A stretch of DNA of 64,000 nt from Marinirhabdus sp963793275. Its GTDB lineage: Bacteria; Bacteroidota; Bacteroidia; Flavobacteriales; Flavobacteriaceae. The stretch covers positions 496,001-560,000 of the forward strand of contig CAWBZL010000004.1 of the NCBI GenBank assembly GCA_963793275.1. The letters are read 5' to 3'. Shown one piece after another: positions 1 to 9,536 of this stretch (position 1 is the first letter of the stretch; the number at the start of each line of letters is the position of its first letter). A program made the position numbers and the translations under genes. The notes beneath the pieces were generated by a model, which ran no database searches, was not told where the DNA came from, and saw nothing but the letters and a program-made list of their open reading frames with translations.

Positions 1-1061
1 ATGCCGAAAATCTTGCCGATGTTAAAGCGTTAATAGAAGAGCTGGAAATAGCCGATCCTGACACAGGGTCGAGAAACTGGACAGATGTGAAACAGTTTAA
101 CCTCATGTTCGGGACCAAACTTGGCGCCTCTGCCGAAAGTGCTACCGATTTATACCTGCGTCCGGAAACGGCACAGGGTATTTTTGTTAACTTTTTGAAC
201 GTGCAAAAAACAGGTAGGATGAAAATTCCTTTTGGGATTGCGCAAACAGGGAAGGCTTTCAGAAACGAAATTGTGGCAAGACAATTCATTTTTAGAATGC
301 GTGAATTTGAGCAAATGGAAATGCAATTTTTTGTACGTCCGGGTGAAGAGATGAAATGGTACGAATACTGGAAAGAAACGCGTCTTAAGTGGCACATGTC
401 GCTAGGATTGGGTGAGGAAAATTACCGTTTTCACGATCACGAGAAATTGGCACACTACGCCAATGCCGCGACAGATATTGAGTTTAATTTTCCTTTCGGC
501 TTTAAAGAACTGGAAGGGATTCATTCCAGGACCGATTTCGACCTAAAAGCACACGAGAAACATAGTGGAAAGAAATTACAATTCTTCGATCCCGAACTAA
601 ACAAAAATTACACTCCTTACGTTGTAGAAACTTCCATAGGATTGGACCGAATGTTCTTGGCTATATTGAGTCATTCCTTACAGGATGAAACACTGGAAGA
701 CGGAAGTGAAAGAACAGTTCTTAAGTTACCGTCTATTCTTGCGCCCGTAAAAGCAGCTGTATTGCCTCTCATAAAAAGAGATGGTTTGCCAGAAATTGCT
801 CAGGAAATTATAGACGCCCTTAAATGGGATTACAATGTTGCCTATGACGAGAAAGATGCAGTGGGTAGACGTTACAGAAGACAAGATGCCGCAGGAACAC
901 CTTTTTGTATTACAGTAGACCACCAGACCAAGGAAGACCAGACAGTCACCATTAGGGAGAGAGATACGATGGAGCAGGAAAGAATTGCCATTGGCGATTT
1001 GCATGAGAAACTGAAAATGAGTGTTTCGTATGAGCATTGGCTAAAAAGCATAGTTAACTAG
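1..1061 (+). CDS. glyS: Glycyl-tRNA synthetase (class II), 5' end outside window
   Basis: Class II aminoacyl-tRNA synthetase that charges tRNA-Gly in the cytoplasm. The frame is open from the first complete codon at position 3, so the N-terminus lies off the left edge; the GTG at 87 is internal. About 352 residues are visible. They include the motif 2 region (GKAFRNEIVARQF), the motif 3 region (VETSIGLDRMFLA) and a C-terminal HGTP anticodon-binding domain beginning near LAPVKAAVLPL. The frame ends in TAG and is followed at once by a strong intrinsic terminator, so this is the last gene of its transcript. Family assignment is firm; only the missing 5' part limits it. Confidence 0.95.
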   Translation, partial: AENLADVKALIEELEIADPDTGSRNWTDVKQFNLMFGTKLGASAESATDLYLRPETAQGIFVNFLNVQKTGRMKIPFGIAQTGKAFRNEIVARQFIFRMREFEQMEMQFFVRPGEEMKWYEYWKETRLKWHMSLGLGEENYRFHDHEKLAHYANAATDIEFNFPFGFKELEGIHSRTDFDLKAHEKHSGKKLQFFDPELNKNYTPYVVETSIGLDRMFLAILSHSLQDETLEDGSERTVLKLPSILAPVKAAVLPLIKRDGLPEIAQEIIDALKWDYNVAYDEKDAVGRRYRRQDAAGTPFCITVDHQTKEDQTVTIRERDTMEQERIAIGDLHEKLKMSVSYEHWLKSIVN

Positions 1062-1067
1062 TAGAGT

Positions 1068-1097
1068 AACCCCTTAATTTTAAGGGGTTTTTTATTT
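1068..1097 (+). terminator. Intrinsic terminator of glyS
   Basis: A perfect 9-bp stem (AACCCCTTA at 1068-1076 with TAAGGGGTT at 1081-1089), a 4-nt loop and a T-rich tail, starting 6 bp after the glyS stop codon. Confidence 0.9.
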
Positions 1098-1163
1098 TAG
1101 TAGCATTATATTTTTTTGTACTTTTAACGACTTATTAAGAATTAATCTAAAAAAACTATTCTA

Positions 1164-3341
1164 ATGAAACTAAAATTAACTTTATTGTCTTTGTTGCTGG
1201 CATTCGGTGTTACCGTAACTGCACAACAAGGACCAGATTTTGTAGGCGAAACTCCGCCTAAAATGTATGTTCCTTCTTTAGCCTCAAGAACCAATTTGGC
1301 TCCTGCAGATACGAGCGTTCGTGAGGCACAGGATGGAAGGTCTTCTTCTTACCCAATTGTTATTGGAAAAGACCCACAAACAACGAATGATGTATACGCC
1401 AGTAACCCAAATGCGTTAGAAGGAAAAATTGATACACGTTCTTTGTTGTTCGATTTTGAAGCAACCGCTTCAGGTTCACAACCTACAGATCCTGCGCTTG
1501 CAGTAGGACCTGATCACGTAATGACCGTATTTAATACCGGATTTAGAATCTTCGATAAATCAGGAAATGCACTTACAGGTCAGTTAAATGTAACAAACAT
1601 TTTCTCTGGTGGTGGTTGTTGTGATTTAACTGTTTCTTACGATAAAGAAGCAGATCGTTTTGTATTATCCTACCTATTTTTTAATGGAAACGTTCAAGTA
1701 GCGGTTTCTGATGGTCCTGATCCACAAACATCCGGATGGAATGTTTACACGGTTCCAGGAGTAAATGATTACAACAAACTTTCAGTTTGGACAGATGGAT
1801 ACTATATCACTGCTAACAATGGTGGTAATGGAGCTAACAAGGTATGGGTTGTTGAAAGAGCAGCGGCACTAGCCGGAGCTGCTACAGCAGGAATTCAGTC
1901 ATTTAGCATGCCAGGTTGGATTAATCCAAATCCGGGAATTTCTTTTCATAGTGCACAGGTTTTAAATGTAACAGACGACAATATGCCACCTGCAGGTTCT
2001 CCTGCAACAGTTGTATACTTGCAGGATGACTCTTATGGAGGTGTTGCAACAGACCACATTAAATACTGGAGTGTAGATGTAGATTTTACTACACCTACAA
2101 ATTCTACAGTATCTGCTCCAACCGAAATTGACTTAGCACCGTTTATCTCTGTTTTTGATGGAGGAGCTTTCCAAAACTTCCCACAGCCAGGAGGTTCTAC
2201 TATTGATGCCATACAGGCAACTATCATGAACCAGGCACAATACAGAAAATTTCCTACATACAATTCTGCATTATTCAGCTTTGTAGTTGATACCGATGCA
2301 GGTGGTGGAAAATTAGGTGGTATTCGCTGGGTAGAATTCAGACAAACCGACGATGGACAACCTTGGACGTTGTTTCAGGAAGGTACTTATACGTCTCCTA
2401 ATGGTAAACACGCCTGGATGTCAAGCCTTATGATGGATGGACAAGGAAATATTGGAATGGGTTATACTGCAATGGCAGGTCCATCTACTCCAAATCCTAC
2501 AGACGAAAGAGTGGGAACTTACTTTACTGGTAGATTTGCTGGTGATCCTCTTGGAACTATGTCTGTTGCTGAAACAGTAATTAAGAAAAGTCCCAATAAT
2601 ATTCCAGGTACAAGATATGGAGATTACTCAAAAATTGATATTGATCCTAACAATGACCAAACATTCTGGTTCATTAACGAAATTGCCGATGGTGGAAGAA
2701 AAGATCACGTAGGAGTTTTTGATATTGCTCCTAGCCAGGCAAATGATGTTGGTGCGGTAACAATTACAGAGCCTAACGACGGTGCTTTAACAGCTACTGA
2801 AGAGGTTTCTGTAACAATCTTTAACTTTGGTACAGATACACAAAGTGACATTCCTGTAAATTTAACAGTTAACGGAACAAGCATCGCCGATGAGGTGGTG
2901 GCAGGTCCTTTAGCAACTACAGAAAATGTAACGTATACATTTACAGCAACTGTAGATATGTCTGCTCCGGGTTCAACGTACGATATTGAAGTAACTACAG
3001 GATTAACTGGTGACGCTGTTGCCGCTAATGATAGTGCTACTAAAACAGTAACCAACACTACGTTAGGTGTTGAAGATAATATTGTTACAGACTCAGACTT
3101 GATCATTGTAAATAAAGGAAACAATTATTTTGATATTTCTTTAGCAACACAACAGGTTACCGATAGATTAAGACTTACGGTAACAAATGTTTTAGGACAA
3201 ACATTATTGAGCTACGGACTAAACAACGATGGTACTGGTTATAAGTATGGTCTTGATATGTCTTACGCTGCAAGTGGTGTTTACATTGTAAGAATAGGAA
3301 ATAGTACAAGTGGTGTATCTAAAAAACTTATTGTTAAATAA
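1164..3341 (+). CDS. Secreted protein with type IX secretion C-terminal sorting domain
   Basis: A 725-residue exported protein. Residues 1-20 form a Sec signal peptide (hydrophobic LLSLLLAFGVTV, cleavage near TAQ). The middle is a large secreted region rich in Gly, Asp, Thr and Asn, with no catalytic motif I can name. Around residues 530-625 a CARDB/Ig-like segment alternates short beta strands (VTIFNFGTDTQSDIPVNLTV). The last ~75 residues look like a type A T9SS sorting domain: TNVLGQTLL, then ASGVYIVRI, ending in KKLIVK. Known members of this class cross the outer membrane through the T9SS, which fits the presence of sprA in this window. It is monocistronic, between two terminators. The substrate is unknown. 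Confidence 0.85.
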   Translation: MKLKLTLLSLLLAFGVTVTAQQGPDFVGETPPKMYVPSLASRTNLAPADTSVREAQDGRSSSYPIVIGKDPQTTNDVYASNPNALEGKIDTRSLLFDFEATASGSQPTDPALAVGPDHVMTVFNTGFRIFDKSGNALTGQLNVTNIFSGGGCCDLTVSYDKEADRFVLSYLFFNGNVQVAVSDGPDPQTSGWNVYTVPGVNDYNKLSVWTDGYYITANNGGNGANKVWVVERAAALAGAATAGIQSFSMPGWINPNPGISFHSAQVLNVTDDNMPPAGSPATVVYLQDDSYGGVATDHIKYWSVDVDFTTPTNSTVSAPTEIDLAPFISVFDGGAFQNFPQPGGSTIDAIQATIMNQAQYRKFPTYNSALFSFVVDTDAGGGKLGGIRWVEFRQTDDGQPWTLFQEGTYTSPNGKHAWMSSLMMDGQGNIGMGYTAMAGPSTPNPTDERVGTYFTGRFAGDPLGTMSVAETVIKKSPNNIPGTRYGDYSKIDIDPNNDQTFWFINEIADGGRKDHVGVFDIAPSQANDVGAVTITEPNDGALTATEEVSVTIFNFGTDTQSDIPVNLTVNGTSIADEVVAGPLATTENVTYTFTATVDMSAPGSTYDIEVTTGLTGDAVAANDSATKTVTNTTLGVEDNIVTDSDLIIVNKGNNYFDISLATQQVTDRLRLTVTNVLGQTLLSYGLNNDGTGYKYGLDMSYAASGVYIVRIGNSTSGVSKKLIVK

Positions 3342-3366
3342 GTAGTAGCTACATTTATTGTATTAA

Positions 3367-3400
3367 AAAAGCGGCTGTCTTTACTGGACAGCCGCTTTTA
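3367..3400. terminator. Bidirectional terminator between convergent genes
   Basis: A stem GCGGCTGTC (3371-3379) with GACAGCCGC (3387-3395) is extended by A residues on the left and T residues on the right. It can therefore stop the T9SS cargo transcript on the plus strand and the lipoprotein transcript on the minus strand. Confidence 0.88.
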
Positions 3401-3426
3401 TATTTTATTTAAACGTGTAACGAAAC

Positions 3427-3789
3427 TTACATTTTTTGCATTTCTGTAATGCTTACCGGATTTGCTTTTTCACATCTGTTCATCATTCGTAAACCATTGT
3501 ATTTGTACCAAACCTTCATCCCATCTTTTTTGTACATTTCTTCTATATTAATGGGATCGTACATTACCTTACTACCATCAATTTCAGAAGAAATTACATA
3601 AGGGCAGTCGCCTTCTGCAGCAGAAGCTACCACGGTCCCCATAATAAAACCTGCTTCCATCATTTTTTTAGAATCTGCCATACTAGCATTAGTGTCGTTT
3701 TTCATATCACCTTTGGTAGTCTTGCTGGAAGTGCAGCAAGATGTCGCCATTAAAATAAGTAAAACGAAAGTTGTTTTTAAAATTTTCAT
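3427..3789 (-). CDS. Small putative lipoprotein of unknown function
   Basis: A 120-residue protein. It has a short hydrophobic leader ending in a lipobox-like ATSC at residues 15-18, so Cys18 is the likely lipidated residue; a second Cys follows directly. The next ~25 residues are Lys/Asp/Ser-rich and look like a flexible linker. A compact domain follows, with CPYVISSEIDG and VWYKYNGLRMMNRC. I do not recognise a family with a known activity. It is convergent with the T9SS cargo gene and shares the terminator at 3367-3400. The lipoprotein call rests on the leader only. Confidence 0.7.
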   Translation of the reverse strand: MKILKTTFVLLILMATSCCTSSKTTKGDMKNDTNASMADSKKMMEAGFIMGTVVASAAEGDCPYVISSEIDGSKVMYDPINIEEMYKKDGMKVWYKYNGLRMMNRCEKANPVSITEMQKM

Positions 3790-3906
3790 CGGTTGTTTTT
3801 TTAGATTATGTGTGTTAAATTACAAAATATGTGCCGTTTCTATGAAGTTTGCTGAAATTTATTTTAAACCCCGGGTAATTCAGGTTGTTTAGAAGAAGTA
3901 GTTTAC

Positions 3907-6900
3907 TTAAAAATAGGCCCGTAATTGCACGCTGCCGGTATGTACAGCTTTGGTATCTTTACTTTTTCGGCCGAAGTAAGAAAGGTTGGCATCCAGATAT
4001 TTGGTAATACGTTTTTGAAGTAAAAGATTCCACGTAAAATTAGTTCCTGGCTGCAAGCCTTCCAGCATCTGGTAGGCAACGGGAGAAAAAGCACTCCCCG
4101 TAAACGCATTGTCTATATAGGTAAATTCACCATTTAAAGATATTTTTTGCGCATTGGTATAACTAAAGGAGGTTCCTATTTTTTGCTGATTTAATTGCTC
4201 CATGGCTCCCAGACTGTTCTCTTCATTCATAAATTGGTAAAAAACATCGAACCTTGTAGATCGGCTTAACAAATAGGAGATTTTTGGATTCACTTCGTAA
4301 TTGTCCAGAAAAAAGTTGCGCCCCGGGAAACTTTCCGAAGTACTCTCATTAGTGCCCAACGCACCCCGTAAATTCAACAACCACGATTCCCAGAATTTAT
4401 GATTAAAACTTACTTGGTGGTTCTCCAGCTTGCTGGATTGTAACCCAACGGACAACAAATTATCTGAAGACGTAGCCACATATGTATATCCTGTCGTGTA
4501 GTTCTGTTTTCCGCGGTTAAAGAACAGCGCATTTCTAAAGTTAAGGTTTAACCCCAATTGGTCTTCATCGCCGTCCAGAAAGGGATTCAAGTTAAAACCA
4601 TCGTTTCTCCTCCTTACTTTTCGGTTTAAAACATAAGAAGTCTGGTTGTAGAATTTGGAAAGCACCTTTAAAAAACCTTCCCTGTTGGCCCATGCTTGTG
4701 GATCCAGCGTAATAATCTGGCTAAATTTATTCTCTCGTATTCTTATAAAAACCTGATTGGGTAACAAGATCCGTACATAATCTGCCTGGTCCTGAAACTG
4801 TGCTATTTCAAACTCCTCCAATTCCTGTATGCCGTTATTGTTGTAATCTATCCACGTAAAAATTCCCTGTCCGGGATCTACCTGTGTATACGTAAATTCC
4901 TGTTGTGGCAAAACGCCATTATTCGCCTCCAAAACCGAATTAAACCGAATCCCGTTCTTCAAAATATTTTGAGTGTAGAGTATTCTGGAGTTTAACGATT
5001 TTTCAGTTTCCTGAGAATTTGGGTTGTTAAAAGGTTTCAGTTCTCGATAATTAGCAAAGATGGACAATTGGGTATTAGCGTTATTCAATAGTTTCGATTT
5101 CAGAAAATAAGTGTTTGCTGTATTTACTTTCAGCAATTGGTTAAACTGAACGCTATCGGTAACCCTGTTTCTATACCCAACTTCGGCGTATACCTTTGTA
5201 CTGTCACCTACCCCAATAAAAGCTTCATATTCCCTAAATCGTTGGCTCACAAAACTCAGACTGTCATTTCTGGTTTCGGTAACCTGGTTGTCTTCGGTGT
5301 TTATTTTTCCGCCTATCCAGGATTTTTCAAAACCATATACCGAAGTATGATGCAGACGGTAAAATTTGGATCGTAAACTATCACTTTCACTATCCAGAAT
5401 ACTTCCGTTGGTGTACGTTCTTAGTTTGCTGAAATTTAAATTGCCATTTACCACGTGGCGGGTGCCCGAAAAATTTTCAGAAAAGTCCAGATTTTGAAAG
5501 GTATATTGCGCATTTCCCAGTGTAGGAGAATTAATTTCGAAGCCACCAATAGCAAATCGCTGGTCGCCCTGGGGATTAATTAAATTCCAATCACGACTAA
5601 ACTCAATATTATACAACCGCTCAATAGTTCTGAAATCTCTGTTAATATAATCCAAAGAGCCAATGGCGTCCACTTTCAACGTATCTGCCGTAGTGAAAAT
5701 GTTTTGTCGTGCATCCAGTCTTCCCGCAAAACCATCGTTATTGGCATCTTCCAGATCTGAAAACAGGTTAAGATCGTTCTGGCTTCCGGCGATTTCAAAA
5801 TTTAGGATTGTCTTTCCGGTAGGTCGGTAACTTCCGTTTAACCCGCCTATTTGTAACTTTGTAGGAGCGTTAAGTTGAATAATAGGTTCATAATTTCCCT
5901 GCGGAACACCGCCAATGGGAGGGACGTACACAAAAATACGGCTTATGGCACCCTGGTCGCTAATAATGTAATTTCCAAGATTATCCCCCACCAAAGAAAA
6001 CCGAACGCTAAACAGATCTTCTTCAGGATCGTTGGAGAAAACAAAGATCTCATCTCCATTTCCAGCAATCTCCTTGGTATATAAAATTTTATTTTCTGAA
6101 AACGTATCTTCCACGGCCGATGGTGCAACCATTTGATCCATATCATCACCTGCTGCCTGTAAAATTGCCACCTGTTCTTCGGATAAATTCTGTTGTAATG
6201 GCTGGTTTTTAGCATCATTTTCAGAATACACATACACCCCCAGATCTAATTTTTCGCTGGTATAATTACCGCCACCATAGCCTATAAAACGAGTATAATT
6301 TCTATCTGTAAATTGATATTCCACCGAAATACGCATGTTGGAAGTAATCGGGTAGGTAGGGTTAAATTTTATCTCTCCCGCGTTATAATCTATTACGTAA
6401 TCGGCATTTTCGCCACGTTCCAATAAAAGTCCGTTAACATATACGCGCTCACTACCGGAAACAATTAAAATAAACAACTCGCCATTAGGCCCCACCAGTT
6501 TGTAAGGCCTGATTTCCTTCCTGTCCCGTAAACTGGCTTCGCTGAAAAACACCACGAACTAATGCTCCCGCCGCAAAAGCACTTGTTTGTGCGTCTTCAG
6601 AATGTTTAAAAGTGCCACCCAATGCGATACCCTGTACTTTTTTGATAAACCGACCAAAATAGCTGTTGTTATTTACAAGGTTCACGTCCCCGGCGCGAAT
6701 GTTCCAGGTATCGCTGTATAATTCAATAAAAATCTGGTCAAACTCGTCCAGGCTCTGTGAATATCCTCCTTGTTGGGTAGGAATATTTGCATCCTGTATC
6801 GAGGCCCGTATAGAAACTTTATCGTTCAGTTTTCCGGTTATTTGCAAATCCAGTTCGCTGGTAACTACAGCATTTTGATTATTTCCAATAGTAACACCCC

Positions 6901-7327
6901 TGGAAATACTTCCTACGGTGTTTAAGCCGTCAAATGGTTTAAAAGTACGGGTGTCGTTTCCTTGCTCCAGCGAATACAGCCGGTCTAAAGCGCCGGTGTT
7001 TTCAATAATGAGTTTAGGGTCGAAGGTGTAATAATCCCGGGTGAGAAATTGCGGGTATTTTAAATAGTTTATGGTAATGGAATCGTTTGTAGTAGTTTCT
7101 TCAGCAAAAAAAAGGGTTCCTGTTTTAAAGTCTACGGTATACGAAGTACTGTCTATTTTTTTTCCTGAGGCATCAAAAATTTCAAACACACGCGGATTTA
7201 TACTTACCGAATCTACCTGAATGGTATCTCTAACCGCTACTTTTTTAGTGCGATAATTGGTAGTTGTTTCCTGCGCCACACCAATGGTGACGGAACAAAA
7301 ACACAAAAAAAACAACAAATACTTCAT
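3907..7327 (-). pseudogene. Large outer-membrane beta-barrel-type protein, reading frame interrupted
   Basis: Two consecutive minus-strand frames together encode a ~1140-residue protein. The first (7327 down to 6485, 280 aa) has a signal peptide with a hydrophobic core and cleavage near GVAQ. It contains SISRGVTIGNNQNAVV and runs to FTGQEGNQ, then goes out of frame. The second frame (from about 6507 down to 3907) resumes with RPYKLVGPNGELF, so the two pieces read as one protein. The join is near 6505-6511, and a net +1 frame change (most simply two lost bases) explains it. The C-terminal half is rich in Asn and aromatic residues in a beta-strand pattern and ends in LRAYF, as in outer-membrane barrels. 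The motif around YVNGLLLERGENADYVIDY resembles the repeated GVDYTV segment of SprA. Its function is unknown to me. A sequence error is as likely as a real lesion. Confidence 0.75.
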
Positions 7328-7438
7328 GAGGTCTACAAACGTAACGCTGAAACTTTGAATTTGTTGATTGTTTTTTGAAAACCTTTCAGCAAAGTAGTCC
7401 TGTAAAAATACAATACTATTTAAATTCGTACTTTAATT

Positions 7439-7482
7439 TTCTGCGTATCTCTGCGGTTTTCTTAATGTTTCTCTACGCAATG
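7439..7482. repeat. Degenerate ~10-bp-period repeat in intergenic gap
   Basis: Successive blocks CTGCGTATCT, CTGCGGTTTT, CTTAATGTTT and CTCTACGCAA recur with a period of about 10 bp. A closely similar block lies at 25431-25480. The rest of the gap 7328-7538 shows nothing clear. Confidence 0.5.
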
Positions 7483-7538
7483 CTTTTTACATTTAGATTC
7501 CCGGAAAACCACAGATCTCGCACCCAGAAATATATCTT

Positions 7539-8303
7539 ATGAAAATAATTTCCTATAACGTAAACGGAATCCGTGCAGCCATTCGAAAAGGATTTTTAGA
7601 CTGGCTCCAGAGTGCCAACCCGGATGTAATCTGCATACAGGAAACAAAGGCAAACAAGGATCAAGTAGATCTGGAAGCCATTGAAGCTGCTGGTTATCCG
7701 TTTCATTATTGGTTTAGTGCACAAAAAAAAGGCTACAGCGGAGTCGCTATTTTTTGCAAAACCAAACCGAATCACGTGGCATACGGTACAGGCATTGAAA
7801 TTATGGATTTTGAAGGCCGAAACATTCGGGTAGATTTTGACGATGTTTCTGTAATGAGTCTCTATTTGCCAAGTGGTACCAATATTGCCAGATTGGAACA
7901 TAAGTTTGAATTTATGGATTTATTTCAGGAGTATGTGAATAGGTTAAAGAAGGAAATTCCGAACCTGGTTATTTGTGGCGATTATAATATTTGTCACGAA
8001 GCTATCGATATTCACGATCCGGTACGTAATAGAAATGTTTCGGGATTTTTGCCCGAGGAACGTGCCTGGATTGGCAGTTTTATAGACAACGGATTTATAG
8101 ATAGTTTTCGTCATTTCAATAAAGAACCAGATCATTATACCTGGTGGAGTTACCGCGCAAATTCCCGGGCCAATAATAAAGGTTGGCGTATAGATTACAA
8201 CATGGTTGCACTGCCCTTACAAGAAAACCTAACCAGAGCCGTTATATTACCTAATGCTTACCACAGTGATCATTGTCCGTTGTTGGTAGAGCTGCAATTT
8301 TAA
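7539..8303 (+). CDS. xth: Exodeoxyribonuclease III (AP endonuclease family)
   Basis: A 254-residue member of the ExoIII/EEP nuclease family, which cleaves DNA at abasic sites and removes 3' blocking groups during base excision repair. Visible motifs, in order, are SYNVNGIRAA at the N-terminus, IQETK (metal-binding Glu35), the central GDYN (catalytic Asp and Asn), RIDYN and the C-terminal SDHCPL with the catalytic Asp-His pair. Length matches bacterial ExoIII. The gene stands alone, with a 210-bp gap upstream holding a degenerate repeat and a REP-like palindrome downstream. Assignment to the family is firm; the exact spectrum of activities is inferred. Confidence 0.95.
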   Translation: MKIISYNVNGIRAAIRKGFLDWLQSANPDVICIQETKANKDQVDLEAIEAAGYPFHYWFSAQKKGYSGVAIFCKTKPNHVAYGTGIEIMDFEGRNIRVDFDDVSVMSLYLPSGTNIARLEHKFEFMDLFQEYVNRLKKEIPNLVICGDYNICHEAIDIHDPVRNRNVSGFLPEERAWIGSFIDNGFIDSFRHFNKEPDHYTWWSYRANSRANNKGWRIDYNMVALPLQENLTRAVILPNAYHSDHCPLLVELQF

Positions 8304-8329
8304 TCCAGTTATCCTTTGCGCATCTGCCC

Positions 8330-8370
8330 CTCTAGACCTGCCTCCGACGACTGAGGCACGAACGAGAGGA
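8330..8370. repeat. REP-like extended palindrome
   Basis: An inner stem TGCCTC (8340-8345) pairs with GAGGCA (8354-8359). An outer stem CCTCT (8330-8334) pairs with AGAGG (8366-8370). It sits between xth and the OmpA gene and has no T tract, so it looks like a dispersed palindromic element rather than a terminator. Confidence 0.5.
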
Positions 8371-8405
8371 AGGTATAGTAGCCAAAATTAAATTTACTTA
8401 AACCT

Positions 8406-9356
8406 ATGAAAAAATTAACGTACATATTATTAACTATTTTCCTCTCCAGCTGTGTCTCTTCACAGGTGTATGAAGACCTAAAAGCCAAAAATGCCAATTT
8501 ACGTTCAGAAAATGAAGGCCTCATGGCACGCCTGGACGGTACCGAAAACGCTAACACCGATTTGTATACGGTGGCGAATCTGCAACAAGAAATAACCGAC
8601 CTTACTGCTGAAAAAACCCGTTTGGCGATGGAACTGGCAGCAGTAAAAGTAAATATGGCTACGCTGCAAGCCTCGTATGATGCTTTGGAAGAAAATAGTT
8701 CTGAAGCGTTAACCGAAAATCTGGCGCGTAACCGAAAACTTTTAAAAGAATTAGACGCCAAAGAAAAAGCCCTGGCCGAAGAAGAAGCGCGTCTCTCTAT
8801 TCTGGAGAAAAAACTAAAAGACAGATCTAAACGAGTTGAAGAATTAGAAAGTATTATTACTTCCAAAGATGCAAAAATGCGTGCCCTAAAAGATGCAATT
8901 TCTGCGGCACTCACCAATTTTGAAGGGAATGGTCTAACGGTAGAGCAGCGTGATGGCAAAGTATACGTTTCTATGGAGAATAAACTGCTGTTTGACAGCG
9001 GAAGTTGGGCGGTAAATACCCGCGGCCGAGAAGCTGTGGAACAATTGGGAACAGTACTGGCAGAAAATACCGGGATTGCCGTACTTATAGAAGGACATAC
9101 AGATAATGTAGCTTTTGGGGGCAATGGAAATATAAAAAATAATTGGGATTTATCCACCAAACGCGCTACTGCCATCGTAACTATTCTTACTGAAAATAAT
9201 GCTATTCCGAAAGAAAATCTAACAGCAGCAGGAAGAGGTGAATACGCTCCCATTGCACCAAACACTACTACAGAAGGAAAAGCAAAAAACCGAAGAATTG
9301 AAGTGATCTTAACCCCAAAACTAGATGAAATCAATAAATTGCTGAATGATATGTGA
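8406..9356 (+). CDS. OmpA-family lipoprotein with coiled coil
   Basis: A 316-residue envelope protein. Its leader ends in a lipobox (LSSC, Cys near residue 16), so it is probably a lipoprotein. Residues ~20-165 are heptad-like and charged (ENEGLMARLDG, EEEARLSILEKKLKDRS), indicating a long coiled coil. The C-terminal ~120 residues form an OmpA/MotB peptidoglycan-binding domain. Markers are LLFDSGSWAVNTRG, LIEGHTDNVAF, WDLSTKRATAIV and the final GRGEYAPIAPNTTTEGKAKNRRIEV, with the conserved NRRIE arginines. It probably tethers the outer membrane to the cell wall. A long frame on the opposite strand (8309-9334) is a low-complexity shadow. Confidence 0.9.
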   Translation: MKKLTYILLTIFLSSCVSSQVYEDLKAKNANLRSENEGLMARLDGTENANTDLYTVANLQQEITDLTAEKTRLAMELAAVKVNMATLQASYDALEENSSEALTENLARNRKLLKELDAKEKALAEEEARLSILEKKLKDRSKRVEELESIITSKDAKMRALKDAISAALTNFEGNGLTVEQRDGKVYVSMENKLLFDSGSWAVNTRGREAVEQLGTVLAENTGIAVLIEGHTDNVAFGGNGNIKNNWDLSTKRATAIVTILTENNAIPKENLTAAGRGEYAPIAPNTTTEGKAKNRRIEVILTPKLDEINKLLNDM

Positions 9357-9475
9357 TGACTTCCTAGACTTGTTTTATTTACGACATACTTCCCCTATAG
9401 AGAGGGGTTAGGGGTGTGTCTGTCCCGAAGTTTAATGAAATGATGTGGTAGTATTAAAATAAATTAAAGAATAAA

Positions 9476-9491
9476 GATTGCGTAAGCAATC
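9476..9491. other. Short hairpin upstream of aldo/keto reductase
   Basis: A perfect 6-bp stem GATTGC/GCAATC closes a GTAA tetraloop, 45 bp before the start codon. The same gap (9357-9536) holds a CCCCT/AGGGG palindrome at 9392-9407. Whether either is functional is unknown. Confidence 0.35.
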
Positions 9492-9536
9492 AGAATAAAT
9501 AATAAAATTTTTCCGCATATTGAGCGGAGCCGAAAT

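Noticed and set aside
2705..3124. 139-residue antisense frame in the T9SS cargo gene
   Set aside because: Shadow of the Val/Thr-rich sense sequence; no start signal or family resemblance.
8309..9334. 341-residue frame antisense to the OmpA gene
   Set aside because: Composition is Ser/Phe-rich and repetitive, as expected for the complement of a Glu/Lys-rich coiled coil; the sense frame has a lipobox and an OmpA domain.
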